From Liolophura sinensis (Eukaryota > Mollusca > Polyplacophora > Chitonida > Chitonidae): DNA of 64,000 nucleotides. The position numbers and the translations under genes are program-made. The DNA lies in NCBI RefSeq assembly GCF_032854445.1, contig NC_088305.1, positions 29,350,628 to 29,414,627 on the forward strand. The letters are read 5' to 3'. Under the pieces are notes generated by a model that was not told where the DNA came from, ran no database searches, and saw only the letters and a list, made by a program, of their open reading frames with translations. How positions within the stretch are numbered: position 1 is the first letter of the stretch; every line of letters starts with the position of its first letter. Below, in pieces: positions 37,858 to 49,452 of the stretch.

Positions 37858-39650
37858 TTAACCCTGGAAAACCCACGGGGTCAAATTTGACCCCCACTAA
37901 AAGCTCTACTCCAAAGTGAACATATGTCAGCTGTTCTGAAATTTAACCTCAAATGCCCAAAGTCCCAATTCTGACCCCCCTGCAGAGACATCTGGGTCAA
38001 GGATGAGGAACTAACTCGAGCTGGAGAGGCAGTGACAAGATGGCTGCCCTCATACCCGCTTTGTTGTTGTAAGGAAGGTGCCAAATATTTCCTCAATTGG
38101 GCAATGCAGTGGTAAGTTACTGTGTGGGTTTGTTGTTAACATATTTACTAATCGCCCGTAGAAGCCCCATAGAAGGCATTAGTGTAGTTTTAGTACTGTG
38201 TTTGATCAGGGTAGTGATTTGCAAAAATGACCCTTTGGGTCTTACGGTGAATTATGTTCCAAATATAGGTCACAGTCAAGTATATAGCTAAAGCTTCCAA
38301 ATTACTCGACATAGGCCTAGATAAATTTAGTCAAAGAAAATAATGGAAGATAAAAACACCATTTTCCAACGGAATCGATAAATATTGTAAAAATATTTTT
38401 TTTATTTTATTTCATTCTTCTTGTCCTCGGCGCGGATATAGAAATACAATAGTATGGACGATATTGCAATATTATAGTAGGTACATGTACCACTAAGATA
38501 GACCTAAAGACAATAACATGAAATAAAAGATACAAACAAGCACGGATCAGAGTGAAATGAAGCCTTGCACATAGGTCTGCATTTTTGCTATTATTACATA
38601 TACGATAACATGTACTAAGCCGATTTTCAAAGGGAAAAAAATAAAATAATCCAAAAAGGCATATATCGAATATACTAGAAACAGGTACAATTAGACCGAT
38701 AGCATGTACAAAAGTTCTGTTTTCAACACATTCAAACAATATCATATAAAATAGGTCTGTAGCAAATAAAATGAAACAAACTTATCTATGGAAGGCCTTA
38801 TCGCCAATATATTGAAATAAAACCATATGGAGTAAGCAGATTGAACTGAAATAATGTATAGTAACAATAAACTAAAAATATACTTACGTTCAAAAGAGTG
38901 ACAAAAATGCAGTCTACAGACATTTTTCTAACACGTAAAATAAGATGCTATAAAGTATAAATAAATACATTTATATAGTGCCCTGATAATTAGATTATTT
39001 ACTGCACCATATATCTGTATAAGTGTACCTGATATTTCTTTCACGCCAGTTATTACATGTGAAATAGATAATTCGCTTTCCATTACCACTTGCACATCGT
39101 TATATAAATAAAATAGGCTACGTCCGGTAACAAACACTAATTTAGTAAATACGTTTTATCTGTTCACAGAATATGACTAGTAGCAGCGCAACACCTGTTA
39201 CACCGCGTCAAAGATTCAGTGTCAGGCAAGTAATAGACCAGCTTGATGCTGATGATAGTGACTTTGGTCCGGAGATAGACAGCGATTCTGATGACGAACT
39301 ATTTCATCCGGACGAGAGTGATGGCAATGACTCCTCAACCCAAGACAATGAGTCATCCAGTGATGAAGATGTGCCGTTAGCTGAGCTCACTGGGCCACAG
39401 AAGGAGCAAAATCGAGCTGCGAAGACTTATAGATGGTTGAAGAAGGATTTTGAGGTGCCTGACGTTAACTTTCAAGATGAGCCTGCTGTATCCGGGAATC
39501 AGGACGACACTCCACTGGTGTATTTTCGTCGCTTCTTTACCGTTGATATGTTGGAAAATATTGTTGAGCATACCAACCGGTACAGCGTACAAAAGCATGG
39601 GAAATGTGTGGATACCTCAATAATACCGATGGTACAGTGAAGCTTCAAGG
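37858..39650 (+). mobile_element. 5' part of a piggyBac-like DNA transposon
   Basis: A TTAA tetranucleotide (37858-37861) is followed directly by CCCTGGAAAACCCACGGGG, as expected for a piggyBac end at its TTAA target. A perfect 18-nt palindrome, GGGGTCAAATTTGACCCC, lies at 37877-37894, and a diverged half-copy (TGACCCCCCT) follows near 37974. About 1.3 kb downstream is the transposase N-terminus (39173-39640). A possible 5' intron runs from GTAAGTTACT at about 38111 to CAG at 39169. No matching 3' end was found before 41 kb, so the element is truncated. Confidence 0.7.
39173..39640 (+). pseudogene. Truncated piggyBac-type (PGBD) transposase, N-terminal 155 residues
   Basis: The ATG at 39173 opens a frame with an acidic Ser/Asp-rich N-terminus (SDFGPEIDSDSDDE, SSSDEDVPLAEL) as is usual in PGBD proteins. 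It then reads YFRRFFTVDMLENIVEHTN and RYSVQKHGK, which matches the start of the DDE_Tnp_1_7 domain. It stops at 39638-39640 just after that point, where intact transposases are several hundred residues longer. No DDD catalytic residues are present, so it cannot be an active transposase. A domesticated short protein is possible but unsupported. Confidence 0.75.
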
Positions 39651-39867
39651 TTTTGTGAGATCATTCTAGATAGCTTTAATATGACAAAATGGCATCACCA
39701 AATGAGTGGCTCGGTACTGACGATTGTTTGCTATTTACCTTGTTGATAAGCGGTGTAGAATTTTTAAAATTTATCTAGAACATTTCTGGAGCATTACTTC
39801 ATTAATTAATTCAGCTTTAGTGGCTGACCTTATGTTCACTTTAGGATAAAATACCTAAGCTAATAAC

Positions 39868-39955
39868 TCACCATAATGCTGGCCACAATCATATAAGTGA
39901 AATATTCTTGAGTACAGCGTAAAATACCCAACAAAAAAATAAATATTATAAAAAC
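39868..39955 (+). mobile_element. SINE family A 3' end
   Basis: ACTCACCATAATGCTGGCC, AAGTGAAATATTCTTGAGTA and GCGTAAAATACCCAACAAAA followed by AAATAAAT. It is only the last 90 bp or so of the element and lies just past the piggyBac remnant. Confidence 0.85.
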
Positions 39956-40082
39956 TGTTTGTTGTATTGGCTTCCATTGATATCATTGCATTGATTGATG
40001 GCACTGCTTCTATGTGTAGAACGTCCATTGATGCTAGCTGTCTGCAGGAGCATTATTGAATTTATGTGTTTCATTAGTTTTA

Positions 40083-40285
40083 TGCCATACTCAAGTATAT
40101 TTCACGTATATGAAGGCAGCCTGCATTAAGATGGGAGGAAACTGGGCAGAACCCAGAAAAAAGCCATGACCATCCACAACTTGCTGACGGCAGGACTCGA
40201 ACTCACAGTGAGTTCTCGTAAAGGCTCCAGTGTCACTGTGCTGAGCTAAGACGTTAACCAATAGGTCATTGAGACCTTCGGTATT
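40083..40285 (-). mobile_element. Near full-length SINE family A on the minus strand
   Basis: Read on the minus strand it contains the tRNA-like region with AGCTCAGCACAGTGACACTGG, GTGAGTTCGAGTCCTGCCG as B box, the TTTCCTCCCATCTTAATGC core and ATATACTTGAGTATGGC. The B box GTTCGAGTCC is closer to a tRNA consensus than in the 21421 copy. Confidence 0.8.
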
Positions 40286-40639
40286 ATTTACTACATCCTT
40301 GTCTGGTGACATTACAGAATTCATGGGAGCATTTACTCTGGTAGTGACAAGACAAAGGTCGGTGGTTTTCCCAGGGCATTGAAGTTTCATCCACTAATAA
40401 ATGAGACCACCATATTATATCCGTGAAAAATTCTGGAGAACGAAATTAACATCAATTAAATAAATGAACGATGTAACAGACTACAGCTTCGTGACAGGAA
40501 AAACAAGTGCAGTGACGACAGTGGGATACTTAGCAAATGGTCACAGAAAACCGATGCAATAAATGAGTGAATGCTTGGGGTTTGTGTTGTACTTTATAAT
40601 TTTTAAGTCATACGACGATGAAGAGCCATTAGGAATGAA

Positions 40640-41012
40640 TGAATAGTTATGGCTTAACACCACATCGGTAATATTTCACCCATATCGTGGCGAGAGAGAG
40701 CCATTAGGTGTGCGAACATATAATGTGTCTTCTTGTGACAGAGCAAGTTCATGCCGCTAAAGTAATGCAGCCACTGAAGTATCATGCTGAAGACACCAGA
40801 CATGACACCCCACTCAGTCACATTATACTAACTCCGGGCCACCCAGTCATTTTTCCTTCCACTAACCTCTCAGAGCTGAGCGACATCGAGGCAGCAACAA
40901 GTACCATTTTTATATCATTGCCTTTGGCATGACCAAACCCGGGATGTGATCCCGTATCTCCGGACTTCGAGGCGGATGCTCTAACCATTAGTTTCCCTTC
41001 TAGCACCATGAC
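40640..41012 (-). mobile_element. SINE family B copy with tRNA-like head, minus strand
   Basis: On the minus strand it starts with a tRNA-like head: CTAATGGTTAGAGCATCCGC, TCGAAGTCCGGAGATACGGG and ATCACATCCCGGG. It continues with GAGGTTAGTGGAAGG, a GGGTGTCATGTCTGGTGTCT block and a tail near 40640-40700. The middle block recurs at 18740-18790 (+) and 59190-59300 (-). Confidence 0.65.
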
Positions 41013-41399
41013 GTAAGCAAAATCTAGTAAAAAGATGCAGTGATGGTACTCGGTTACTAAACAATATAACTATGAAGGGCAGCCATTCCAGGAGTCGGCT
41101 CTGTGTGCTCTGGATAAATTATACTGGTAATAGTAATGATAACTACGGAAAAAATACGAGAAAAATATGAAAATGATTGTCCTGGATAAGTACTATAGGC
41201 CAACATAGAGATTATGTGGCTTTGATCTTTCGCTAATACCCAAGAACAAGGGACAGAAAAAATACACTGTAACAAGCCCCTTCCCATGGTAAACTGCTAT
41301 GACAACTTTTATACAGTATTACACAAAGCTTGCATGTTAAATTTTGAAGTTTTTTTGGCAATTGTGTGAAAACCACCACTTGAACAGGATTAATTTTTG

Positions 41400-43060
41400 A
41401 TTTGTGGTATTCGTTAGTGGCATTGCTTTCCATTGGTATCGTGGTATCCTTTAGTGGCATTGGTTTCCATTGGTATTGTGGAATCCTGTAGTGACATTGG
41501 TTTCCATTGGTATTGTGGTATCCTTCAGTGGCTTTGGTTTCCATTGGTATTGTGGTATCCTTTAGTGGCACGGGTTTCCATTGGTATTGTGGTATCCTTT
41601 AGTGGCATTGGTTTCCATTGGTATTATGGAATCCTTTAGTGGCATTGGTTTCCATTGGTATTGTGGTATCCTTTAGTGACATTGGTTTCCATTGGTATTG
41701 TGGTATCCTTTAGTGACATTGGTTTCCATTGGTATTGTGGTATTCTTCAGTGTCTTTGGTTTCCATCGGTATTGTGGTATCCTCTGGTGGCATTGGTTTC
41801 CATTGGTATTGTGGTATCCTTAATGGCATTGATTTCCATTGATATTGTGGTATACTTTAGTGGAATTGGTTTCCTTTGATGTTGTGGAATCCTGTAGTGG
41901 CATTGGTTTCCATTGGTATTGTGGTATCCTTTGATGGCATTGTTTTCTACTAATATTGTGGTATCCTTTGGTGGCATTGGTTTCCATTGGTATTGTGGAA
42001 TCCTGTAGTGGCATTGATTTCCATTGGTATTGTGGTATCCTTTGATGGCATTGTTTTCTACTAATATTGTGGTATCCTTTGGTGGCATTGGTTTCCATTG
42101 GTATTGTGGAATCCTGTAGTGGCATTGATTTCCATTGGTATTGTGGTATCCTTTGATGGCATTGTTTTCCACTAATATTGTGGTATCCTTTGGTGGCATT
42201 GGTTTCCATTGGTATTGTGGTATCCTTTGGTGGCATTGGTTTCCACTGGTATTGTTGTATCCTTTGGTGGCATTTGTTTCCATTGGTATCATTCAGTGGC
42301 ATTGATTTCCAGTAGTATTGTGGTATCCTTTAGTGGCATTGATTTCCTTTGATATTGTAGTATCCTTTAGTGGCATTGGTTTCCTTTGGTATTGTGGTAT
42401 CATTTGGTCACATTGATTTCCATTGGTGTTGTGGTATCGTTTAGTGGCATAGATTTCCTTTGATATTGTGGTATCCCTTAGTGGCATTGGTTTCCTATGG
42501 TATTGTGGTATCCTTTAGGGGCATTGATTTCCATTGGTATTGTGGTATCCTTTGATGGCATTGTTTTCTACTAATATTGTGGTATCCTTTGGTGGCATTG
42601 GTTTCCATTGGTATTGTGGAATCCTGTAGTGGCATTGATTTCCATTGGTATTGTGGTATCCTTTGATGGCATTGTTTTCCACTAATATTGTGGTATCCTT
42701 TGGTGGCATTGGTTTCCATTGGTATTGTGGTATCCTTTGGTGGCATTGGTTTCCACTGGTATTGTTGTATCCTTTGGTGGCATTTGTTTCCATTGGTATC
42801 ATTCAGTGGCATTGATTTCCAGTAGTATTGTGGTATCCTTTAGTGGCATTGATTTCCTTTGATATTGTGGTATCCCTTAGTGGCATTGGTTTCCTATGGT
42901 ATTGTGGTATCCTTTAGGGGCATTGATTTCCTTTGGTATTGTGGTATCCTTTAGTGCCATTGGTCTCCGTTGACACTGCTTTCCATTGGTACTGTGGTAT
43001 CATTTAATGGCATTAGTTTCCATTGGTATTGTGGTATCCTTAATGGCATTGATTTCCACT
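41400..43060. repeat. Tandem array j, 37-bp units with 111-bp and 510-bp higher orders
   Basis: The unit contains GGCATTGGTTTCCATTGGTA and TTGTGGTATCCTTTAGT, period 37 bp. Three-unit sets recur every 111 bp (CATTGTTTTC at 41938, 42049 and 42160). A larger block recurs 510 bp apart (ATTCAGTGGCATTGATTTCC at 42291 and 42801). Open minus-strand frames of 95-181 codons follow the repeat (37 is 1 mod 3, stop-free unit) and are rejected as genes. Confidence 0.93.
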
Positions 43061-45349
43061 GGTATCTGTTTTACAACAAGTATTTGTGGTTTTTGTGAGA
43101 AGTTAATAGGTCAGTCCAGGCTGAGTTATGCATTGATTGGAAATCTGAGTATCCGAGTCTGTGCCAAAACTGTTTTGCTACATGCTGACAAAACTGTTTA
43201 ACCAGCAATTCTATGAATTGCTGGATTTCAGTGTCACTTTCAACCACGCCAACATTATTTGTATCCCAAATAAGCGCTGCCTTATTGAAGTATCACAGTG
43301 TGGACACCACAGTTTAATCAACTGACAACAACAGGCATGAAGCACCACCCTGTCAGGTCACTTTATAATGAAATTTTACGATATAGTGCTGCCTTAATGA
43401 AGCATCATGCAGACACCACTTCTCAGGTGAAGACACCAGACATGGGTTGCACACAGTCATGTTATACCAATATTTTACAACACAGTACTGTCTTAACAAA
43501 GTATCATGATGTAGACACCACTGACTAACTCTCCTGCATGTGATACACACAATTTAACCTACAGAGCCCATCTTGTATGCTGTGTTGATGGAAAGCAGGT
43601 GATCTCTGATGGCCTTCATGTAACACCACCTGAACAGCACTGTTTATCGCTTACTGGCAACAGTACCCCAATACCAATGGCTGGGGAGGTGGAATGTCAA
43701 GGAGTTGGAATAAACCAGCACATCATGTGTCATAGCCAGTGAAAGACAAGGGCAAACAAGTAAAACATGATAGCAATTTAATGTTGCCATAAAAGTTGAT
43801 TTAAATGACAATAAAACTGTCTTACTGGGACGACATTCCCAGCAGTGTTAACCTGGAAACATTGAGTGTTTCTGCATTCTGTACAATAAAGGGGAATTTT
43901 GAAGAGATAAGGGATCAATTGTGATTGGTTGACTGGACGAACGTCACTGATGATTGGCTGCCTCTGATGCTGATTGAAAGTATCAAGAATGGGTTCGAAG
44001 AAAAATATTTGGATGCTCCCTTACGATTAGTAACGAATGATAAAAACTGACGGAGAAAACATTTTTAGGTTTTAGATTACCCAATGTCCTCGTGAAATTC
44101 CTTTGGCAAGACCTAAGTACTGGTAAATTAACTGTTTACAAAAAAAAAGCTGGTAAACCGACAAAAATTTTTAAAACAGTAACTACGAGTTCCAATAAAA
44201 TATGAAATGTTGTATGAATAAAAAAAATCTTGGTTGTCCTATTTAAAATAACCTTAACACTCAACAGTTAACATAAAACTTCAATCACCTTTAACAAAAT
44301 TGAAAAATAAAAAGTCAGCAATAAACCAAACACCTTTCAAAGTTAACATTGGCATTCCAGATTGAACCCTTTTATATAAGAGGGTCTACAGTAGAGTGAC
44401 CTATAAAAGCCCCTAAGATCTCTACAGATCATCAAATATCAAGTTAAAAATTAAAGAAAAACACAAAAGACGATTGAAAATCAAGCTCTTGAAAGTCCAT
44501 AAAGGAGGCCGTCTCTTATAGACCCTCTTCACTGTTTATTTATTAAAGACAAAATCCTTTTAGTTCATAACACATACGATACCTGTACTTAACCTTGACA
44601 AGAAAAAAATTTGTGATTTTTAATTCATAGATTACGCTCGATGTGTAAGGAATATTAATAATAGTTCACCTTGTCAATTTGATAAATGAGAAAATGACAT
44701 GTAACGAACAATAATTATTTGCTGTGCTCTCAAATAAAAATTATTAAATGACATGCTAAGCAAAAACACCCTCAAATGAAAAGAACAAAAATATTCAAAT
44801 GAATGGCAAATATTAGCTTCAGCTTTACAATCACTTTGAAAGTAATATTAATAGAAAATATTTTCTAGTTTATTCAACAGTATCATGTATTCAGTCACAC
44901 AATGCTGCAATGTCCTCGACACATTACGTTGTAACATTTAACTTCATACTTCATATTTTTAAGTCCATACTGATAAAATTTTTAAAACATTGAAATTTCC
45001 ACCATGCTGTTAAGTCTACATTTGTGTTCAGGTTCAAAAGCAATGTACAATTATCCATGCACCAACTTTGATTCTGATTAACTTTAAAATGGCAGAGAAA
45101 ATAGGATGGGGGTGCCTGAAGGTGGGGATCTTCTTTGATCAAACTAAAGATATATTACTTTCTATCTAGCCAACACCCCTTAGCCATATCGTATATGCAA
45201 AGTTAATCCTTTTTATATAAAAAAAATGAACGACATAAAGCAAATGGAGATACGGCATCTACACATATACCCTCAATAATTTGTACACGAAAAACCGCTA
45301 TATCTTTCATGTTGACCAAAATACTGTGGATTTGGAAGAATGTCTTTAC
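43061..45349. other. Spacer, no gene seen
   Basis: AT-rich unique sequence. A short piece near 43425-43450 (GAAGACACCAGACATGG) resembles family B SINE, but too little is left to annotate. No coding frame, RNA gene or array was recognised. Confidence 0.5.
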
Positions 45350-46135
45350 CATCTACATTTTGTCACTCACTGTTCTGTAAACCATCTTGTTACTGATCAA
45401 CCAACCATGTCACTGGCTATACTGTAAGCCATCTTGTTACTGATCAACCAACCATGTCACTGGCTATATTGTAAGCCATCTTGTTACTGATCAACCAACC
45501 ATGTCACAGGCTATATTGTAAGCCATCTTGTTACTGATCAACCAACCATGTCACTGGCTAAATTGTAAACCATCTCATTACTGATCAACCAACCATGTCA
45601 CTGGCTATATTGTAAACCATCTCGTTACTGATCAACCAACCATGTCACTGGCTATATTGTAAGCCATCTGGTTACTGATCAACCAACCATGTCACTGGCT
45701 ATATTGTAAGCCATTTTGTTACTGATCAACCAACCATGTCACTGGCTATATTGTAAGCCATTTTGTTACTGATCAACCAACCATGTCACTGGCTATATTG
45801 TAAACCATCTTGTTACTGATCAACCAACCATGTCACTGGCTATATTGTAAACCATCTTGTTACTGATCAACCAACCATGTCACTGGCTATATTGTAAGCC
45901 ATCTTGTTACTGATCAACCAACCATGTCACTGGCTATATTGTAAGCCATCTTGTTACTGATCAACCAACCATGTCACTGGCTATATTGTAAACCATCTTG
46001 TTACTGATCAACCAACCATGTCACTGGCTATACTGTAAACCATCTTGTTACTGATCAACCAACCATGTCACTGGCTATACTGTAAGCCATCTTTGTTACT
46101 GATCAACCAACCATGTCACTGGCTATATTGTAAGA
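45350..46135. repeat. Tandem array k, 47-bp units, highly uniform
   Basis: About 16 copies of a 47-bp unit with TTACTGATCAACCAACCATG and TCACTGGCTATATTGTAA. For example GATCAACCAACC starts at 45395 and 45442. Differences between copies are few (AAGCCATCTTG/AAACCATCTCG), so the array was homogenised recently. Confidence 0.95.
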
Positions 46136-47535
46136 CACCAAGTTGCTGTCAATTCAAGCACGCTATGTCAGTGACTATTCTGTAAACCGTATTGTTATTA
46201 ATAAACAAAACTTATAGACTCAGTGACTGTACTGAATATCCAAACATACTGTGTCAGTAACTGTACTGTGAACCATCTTGTTACTGATGATCCAAACCTA
46301 CTGTGTCAGTGACTGTACTGTAAATCATCTAGTTACTGATGACCCAAACATACTGCGTCAACGACTGTACTGTAAACCATCTTATTACGGATGACCCAAA
46401 CGTACTGTCAATGACTACTTTAAACCATCTTATTACAGATGACCCAAACGTACTGTGTCAGTGACTATACTGTAAATCATCTAGTTACTGATGACCTAAA
46501 CATACTGTGTCAGTGACTGCACTGTAAATCATCTAGTTACTGATGACCCAAACATATTGTGTCAGTGACTGTACTGTAAATCATCTTGTTACTGATGACC
46601 CAAACATACTGTGTCAGTGACTGTACTGTAAATCATCTTGTTACTGATGATCCAAACATACTGTGTCAGTGACTGCACTGTAAATCATCTAGTTACTGAT
46701 GACCCAAACATATTGTGTCAGTGACTGTACTGTAAATCATCTTGTTACTGATGACCCAAACATACTGTGTCAGTGACTGTACTGTAAATCATCTTGTTAC
46801 TGATGACCCAAACATACTGTGTCAGTGACTGTACTGTAAATCATCTTGTTACTGATGACCCAAACATAATGTGTCAACGACTTTACTGTAAACCATCTTA
46901 TTACAGATGACCCAAACGTACTGTGTCAGTGACTTTACTGTAAACCATCTTATTACAGATGACCCAAACGTACTGTGTCAGTGACTATATTGTAACCCAT
47001 CTTGTTACTGATGACCCAAACATACTGTGTCAATGACTGTACTGTAAATCATCTAGTTATTGATGACCCAAACATACTGCGTCAGTGACTGTACTGTAAA
47101 CCATTTTGTTACTGATGACCCAACCATCTGTCAGTGACTACTGTAAACCATCTAGTTACTGATAACCCAAACATACTGTGATATACACTGTACTGTAAAC
47201 CATCTTGTTATTGATGACCCAACCATGCGGTGTCAGTGACTGTACTGTGAACCATCTCGTTACTGATGACCCAAACATATTGTCAGTGACTGTACCATAA
47301 ACCATGTTCTGATGACCCAAACATACTGTGTCAGTGACTGTACTGTAAACCATCTTTTTACTGATGACCCAACCATACTGTTCAGTGACTGTACTGTAAA
47401 CCATTTTGTTACTAATGACCCAAACATACTGTGTCAGTGACTGTACCATAAACCATGTTCTGATGACCCAAACATACTGTGTCAGTGACTCTACTGAAAA
47501 CGTTACCTTGTCACTGATGACCCAAACATACATGT
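46136..47535. repeat. Tandem array l, about 52-bp units, diverged relative of array k
   Basis: The unit carries TTACTGATGACCCAAACATA, CTGTGTCAGTGACTGTACTG and TAAATCATCTTG. ATGACCCAAACATACTG is at 46751 and 46803, a 52-bp step. It shares ATCTTGTTACTGATNA and the GTCANTGNCT segment with array k and follows it directly. More copies are truncated or mutated, so it looks older. Confidence 0.92.
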
Positions 47536-49452
47536 AAATCCCAATGACAAGAGAATTGATTAAGACAACAACAAACCATGATGTACAGTCAATGTTCAAT
47601 GAATTAGCCCCCCAAAACACTAAGCACTCTGCTACTAAAACACAACTGACAAAATTTAATAAATATCCAAGACATCAGGATTGAAAGTACAAGTCATGAA
47701 AATAATCTATCACCGAACCCAGTTACATTGAGTTGTCAGCAAATCACAAATAATTATGTATGCGGTTCAAACAAGTAGGTGTTTGATATCTGTTTATACA
47801 TCGTAAAAGGTGAAATGCTGATGATAATATGAAACTGACTATTTTCAAATGATTCATTTCTTGGTATATTCTTTGATACTTTTGTTTTACATTCTAATAA
47901 TAAGTCCATATAAAAAAAACTTCAAGAGTGCTGTATTCATTAGATAAAGCAGCCTGTTGTCGCAAAAAAAAGTGGTGATCAAAATGTACGTGTTCACGTT
48001 CAATGACGTAAACACCATAAAGAAGACAACAAAAAAATCAACATTAAAAAACACCTAGTTAACAAGCTAAAACATTTCACTTCAGACTGGCATGGCAGAC
48101 TGACATCAAACGTTGCGGAGAGTGAATATAACTGGATTGAATTCAGTTTTAAAAAAGTCAATAGATCTTCTAAAAACAGAATCTTGGAACAGATTCTAAT
48201 CATTAACAAATCTTGGTATACATTTCGTGTCCTCTCACTTGGGGAAGCCATTCATAAGCTTTTCAATGGCAAAGTTTATCAATCCGTCAATCATTGTCAC
48301 ATATACATCTTCCGCTATGCTGGGATAAGCACAGCATCAACAAAACAATGAACGTCTCTATCCCCTTCGTTCTGACAGTGCGACTTTCTTACCTAAGCCA
48401 TGGAAAACTGGCCAACAATTCCTGCGGAGAAACAGTTCGGTGCTATCAAAGGTTTTCTAAAACCTAGTCACTAGGGCTAATGATACATTAGCTCAGTCAA
48501 TACACTGCCCTTTCAACGTCACAGAGCATCCATATAAAAAGTCTCACATATTATGCGCACTGTCATATATGTATTTTGCTGTACATATTTCCAGCTGATG
48601 GCCAAGCTGTAATTTGTCTGGTCAACGTGTTTTTCTCAAAACCGCCCATGGATTCACTTCCATGCCACGCAGATACACTATTCCTTCCTCACTCTTTCTG
48701 CACAATAACGTTTTCCTGGTGTCTTAAAGGGGCAACTACTGGAATTTTCGAGAGTTTCTATCACTGACAGATACATACAAGCTGTCTTCAAGTTCATCCT
48801 TTTTCAATGCTGAGGTCAAACCTGCTGGCATGACATCACCATGTTTTCACTTACACATATAAATGCAAGAACATTTTGATGGGTACAAGTTTCAACTCTT
48901 CCAGTTCTAGCATCACACAATTTTTATGACAGGACGTCTGAGAAAAGAAAAGCCATCATCAACACCTGATATGCATTCAAGTACAGCTTTCAAAGCTAAT
49001 TTGTGACTGGCCAGTTTGGAGCTGCTCTTCATAGCTCTGCAATGATGCCCTTCACTCTCTTACAGATTATGCACATCGAATGTACATTTGAAGTCGTAGA
49101 ATAAACAGAGTATACGCATCCCAGCCTTTTCCCCTGAACTTCCAATCAGCAGGCATTTTCACAAGTCACAGTGCAGCAATTTCAGCTTCTCAAGTAAGCC
49201 TCAGTATTCAAGGAATAATGACTTGTCATTGCAAACAAGCAACATTTACGCTCAAAAGTTAATGCCATGTAACCATACATTCCCACTTACATGTGAATTT
49301 TCCATGGTGCTCAAACGTGTTGTCTATCATGTTTTCACATGATGTTATTAAAAAGAGCAAAACAACGTCATGTATATGAGTGTGATGTGGATGCCATATG
49401 AAGAGCTGGGATCTCGTACTTTATGGAAATCGAAAACATGTGTATCCATTTA
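47536..49452. other. Spacer and probable MPLKIP 3' UTR side, no gene seen
   Basis: Unique AT-rich sequence with no supported ORF. The part nearest 49452 probably holds the MPLKIP 3' UTR on the minus strand, but its end cannot be set from the sequence. Confidence 0.45.

Noticed and set aside
41233-42812. Minus-strand ORFs of 64-181 codons in array j
   Set aside because: They repeat with the 37-bp unit in overlapping frames and carry no independent coding signal.
47156-47620. 154-codon minus-strand ORF
   Set aside because: Most of it is array l read backwards, with TVTDTVCLGHQ-like text recurring each 52 bp.
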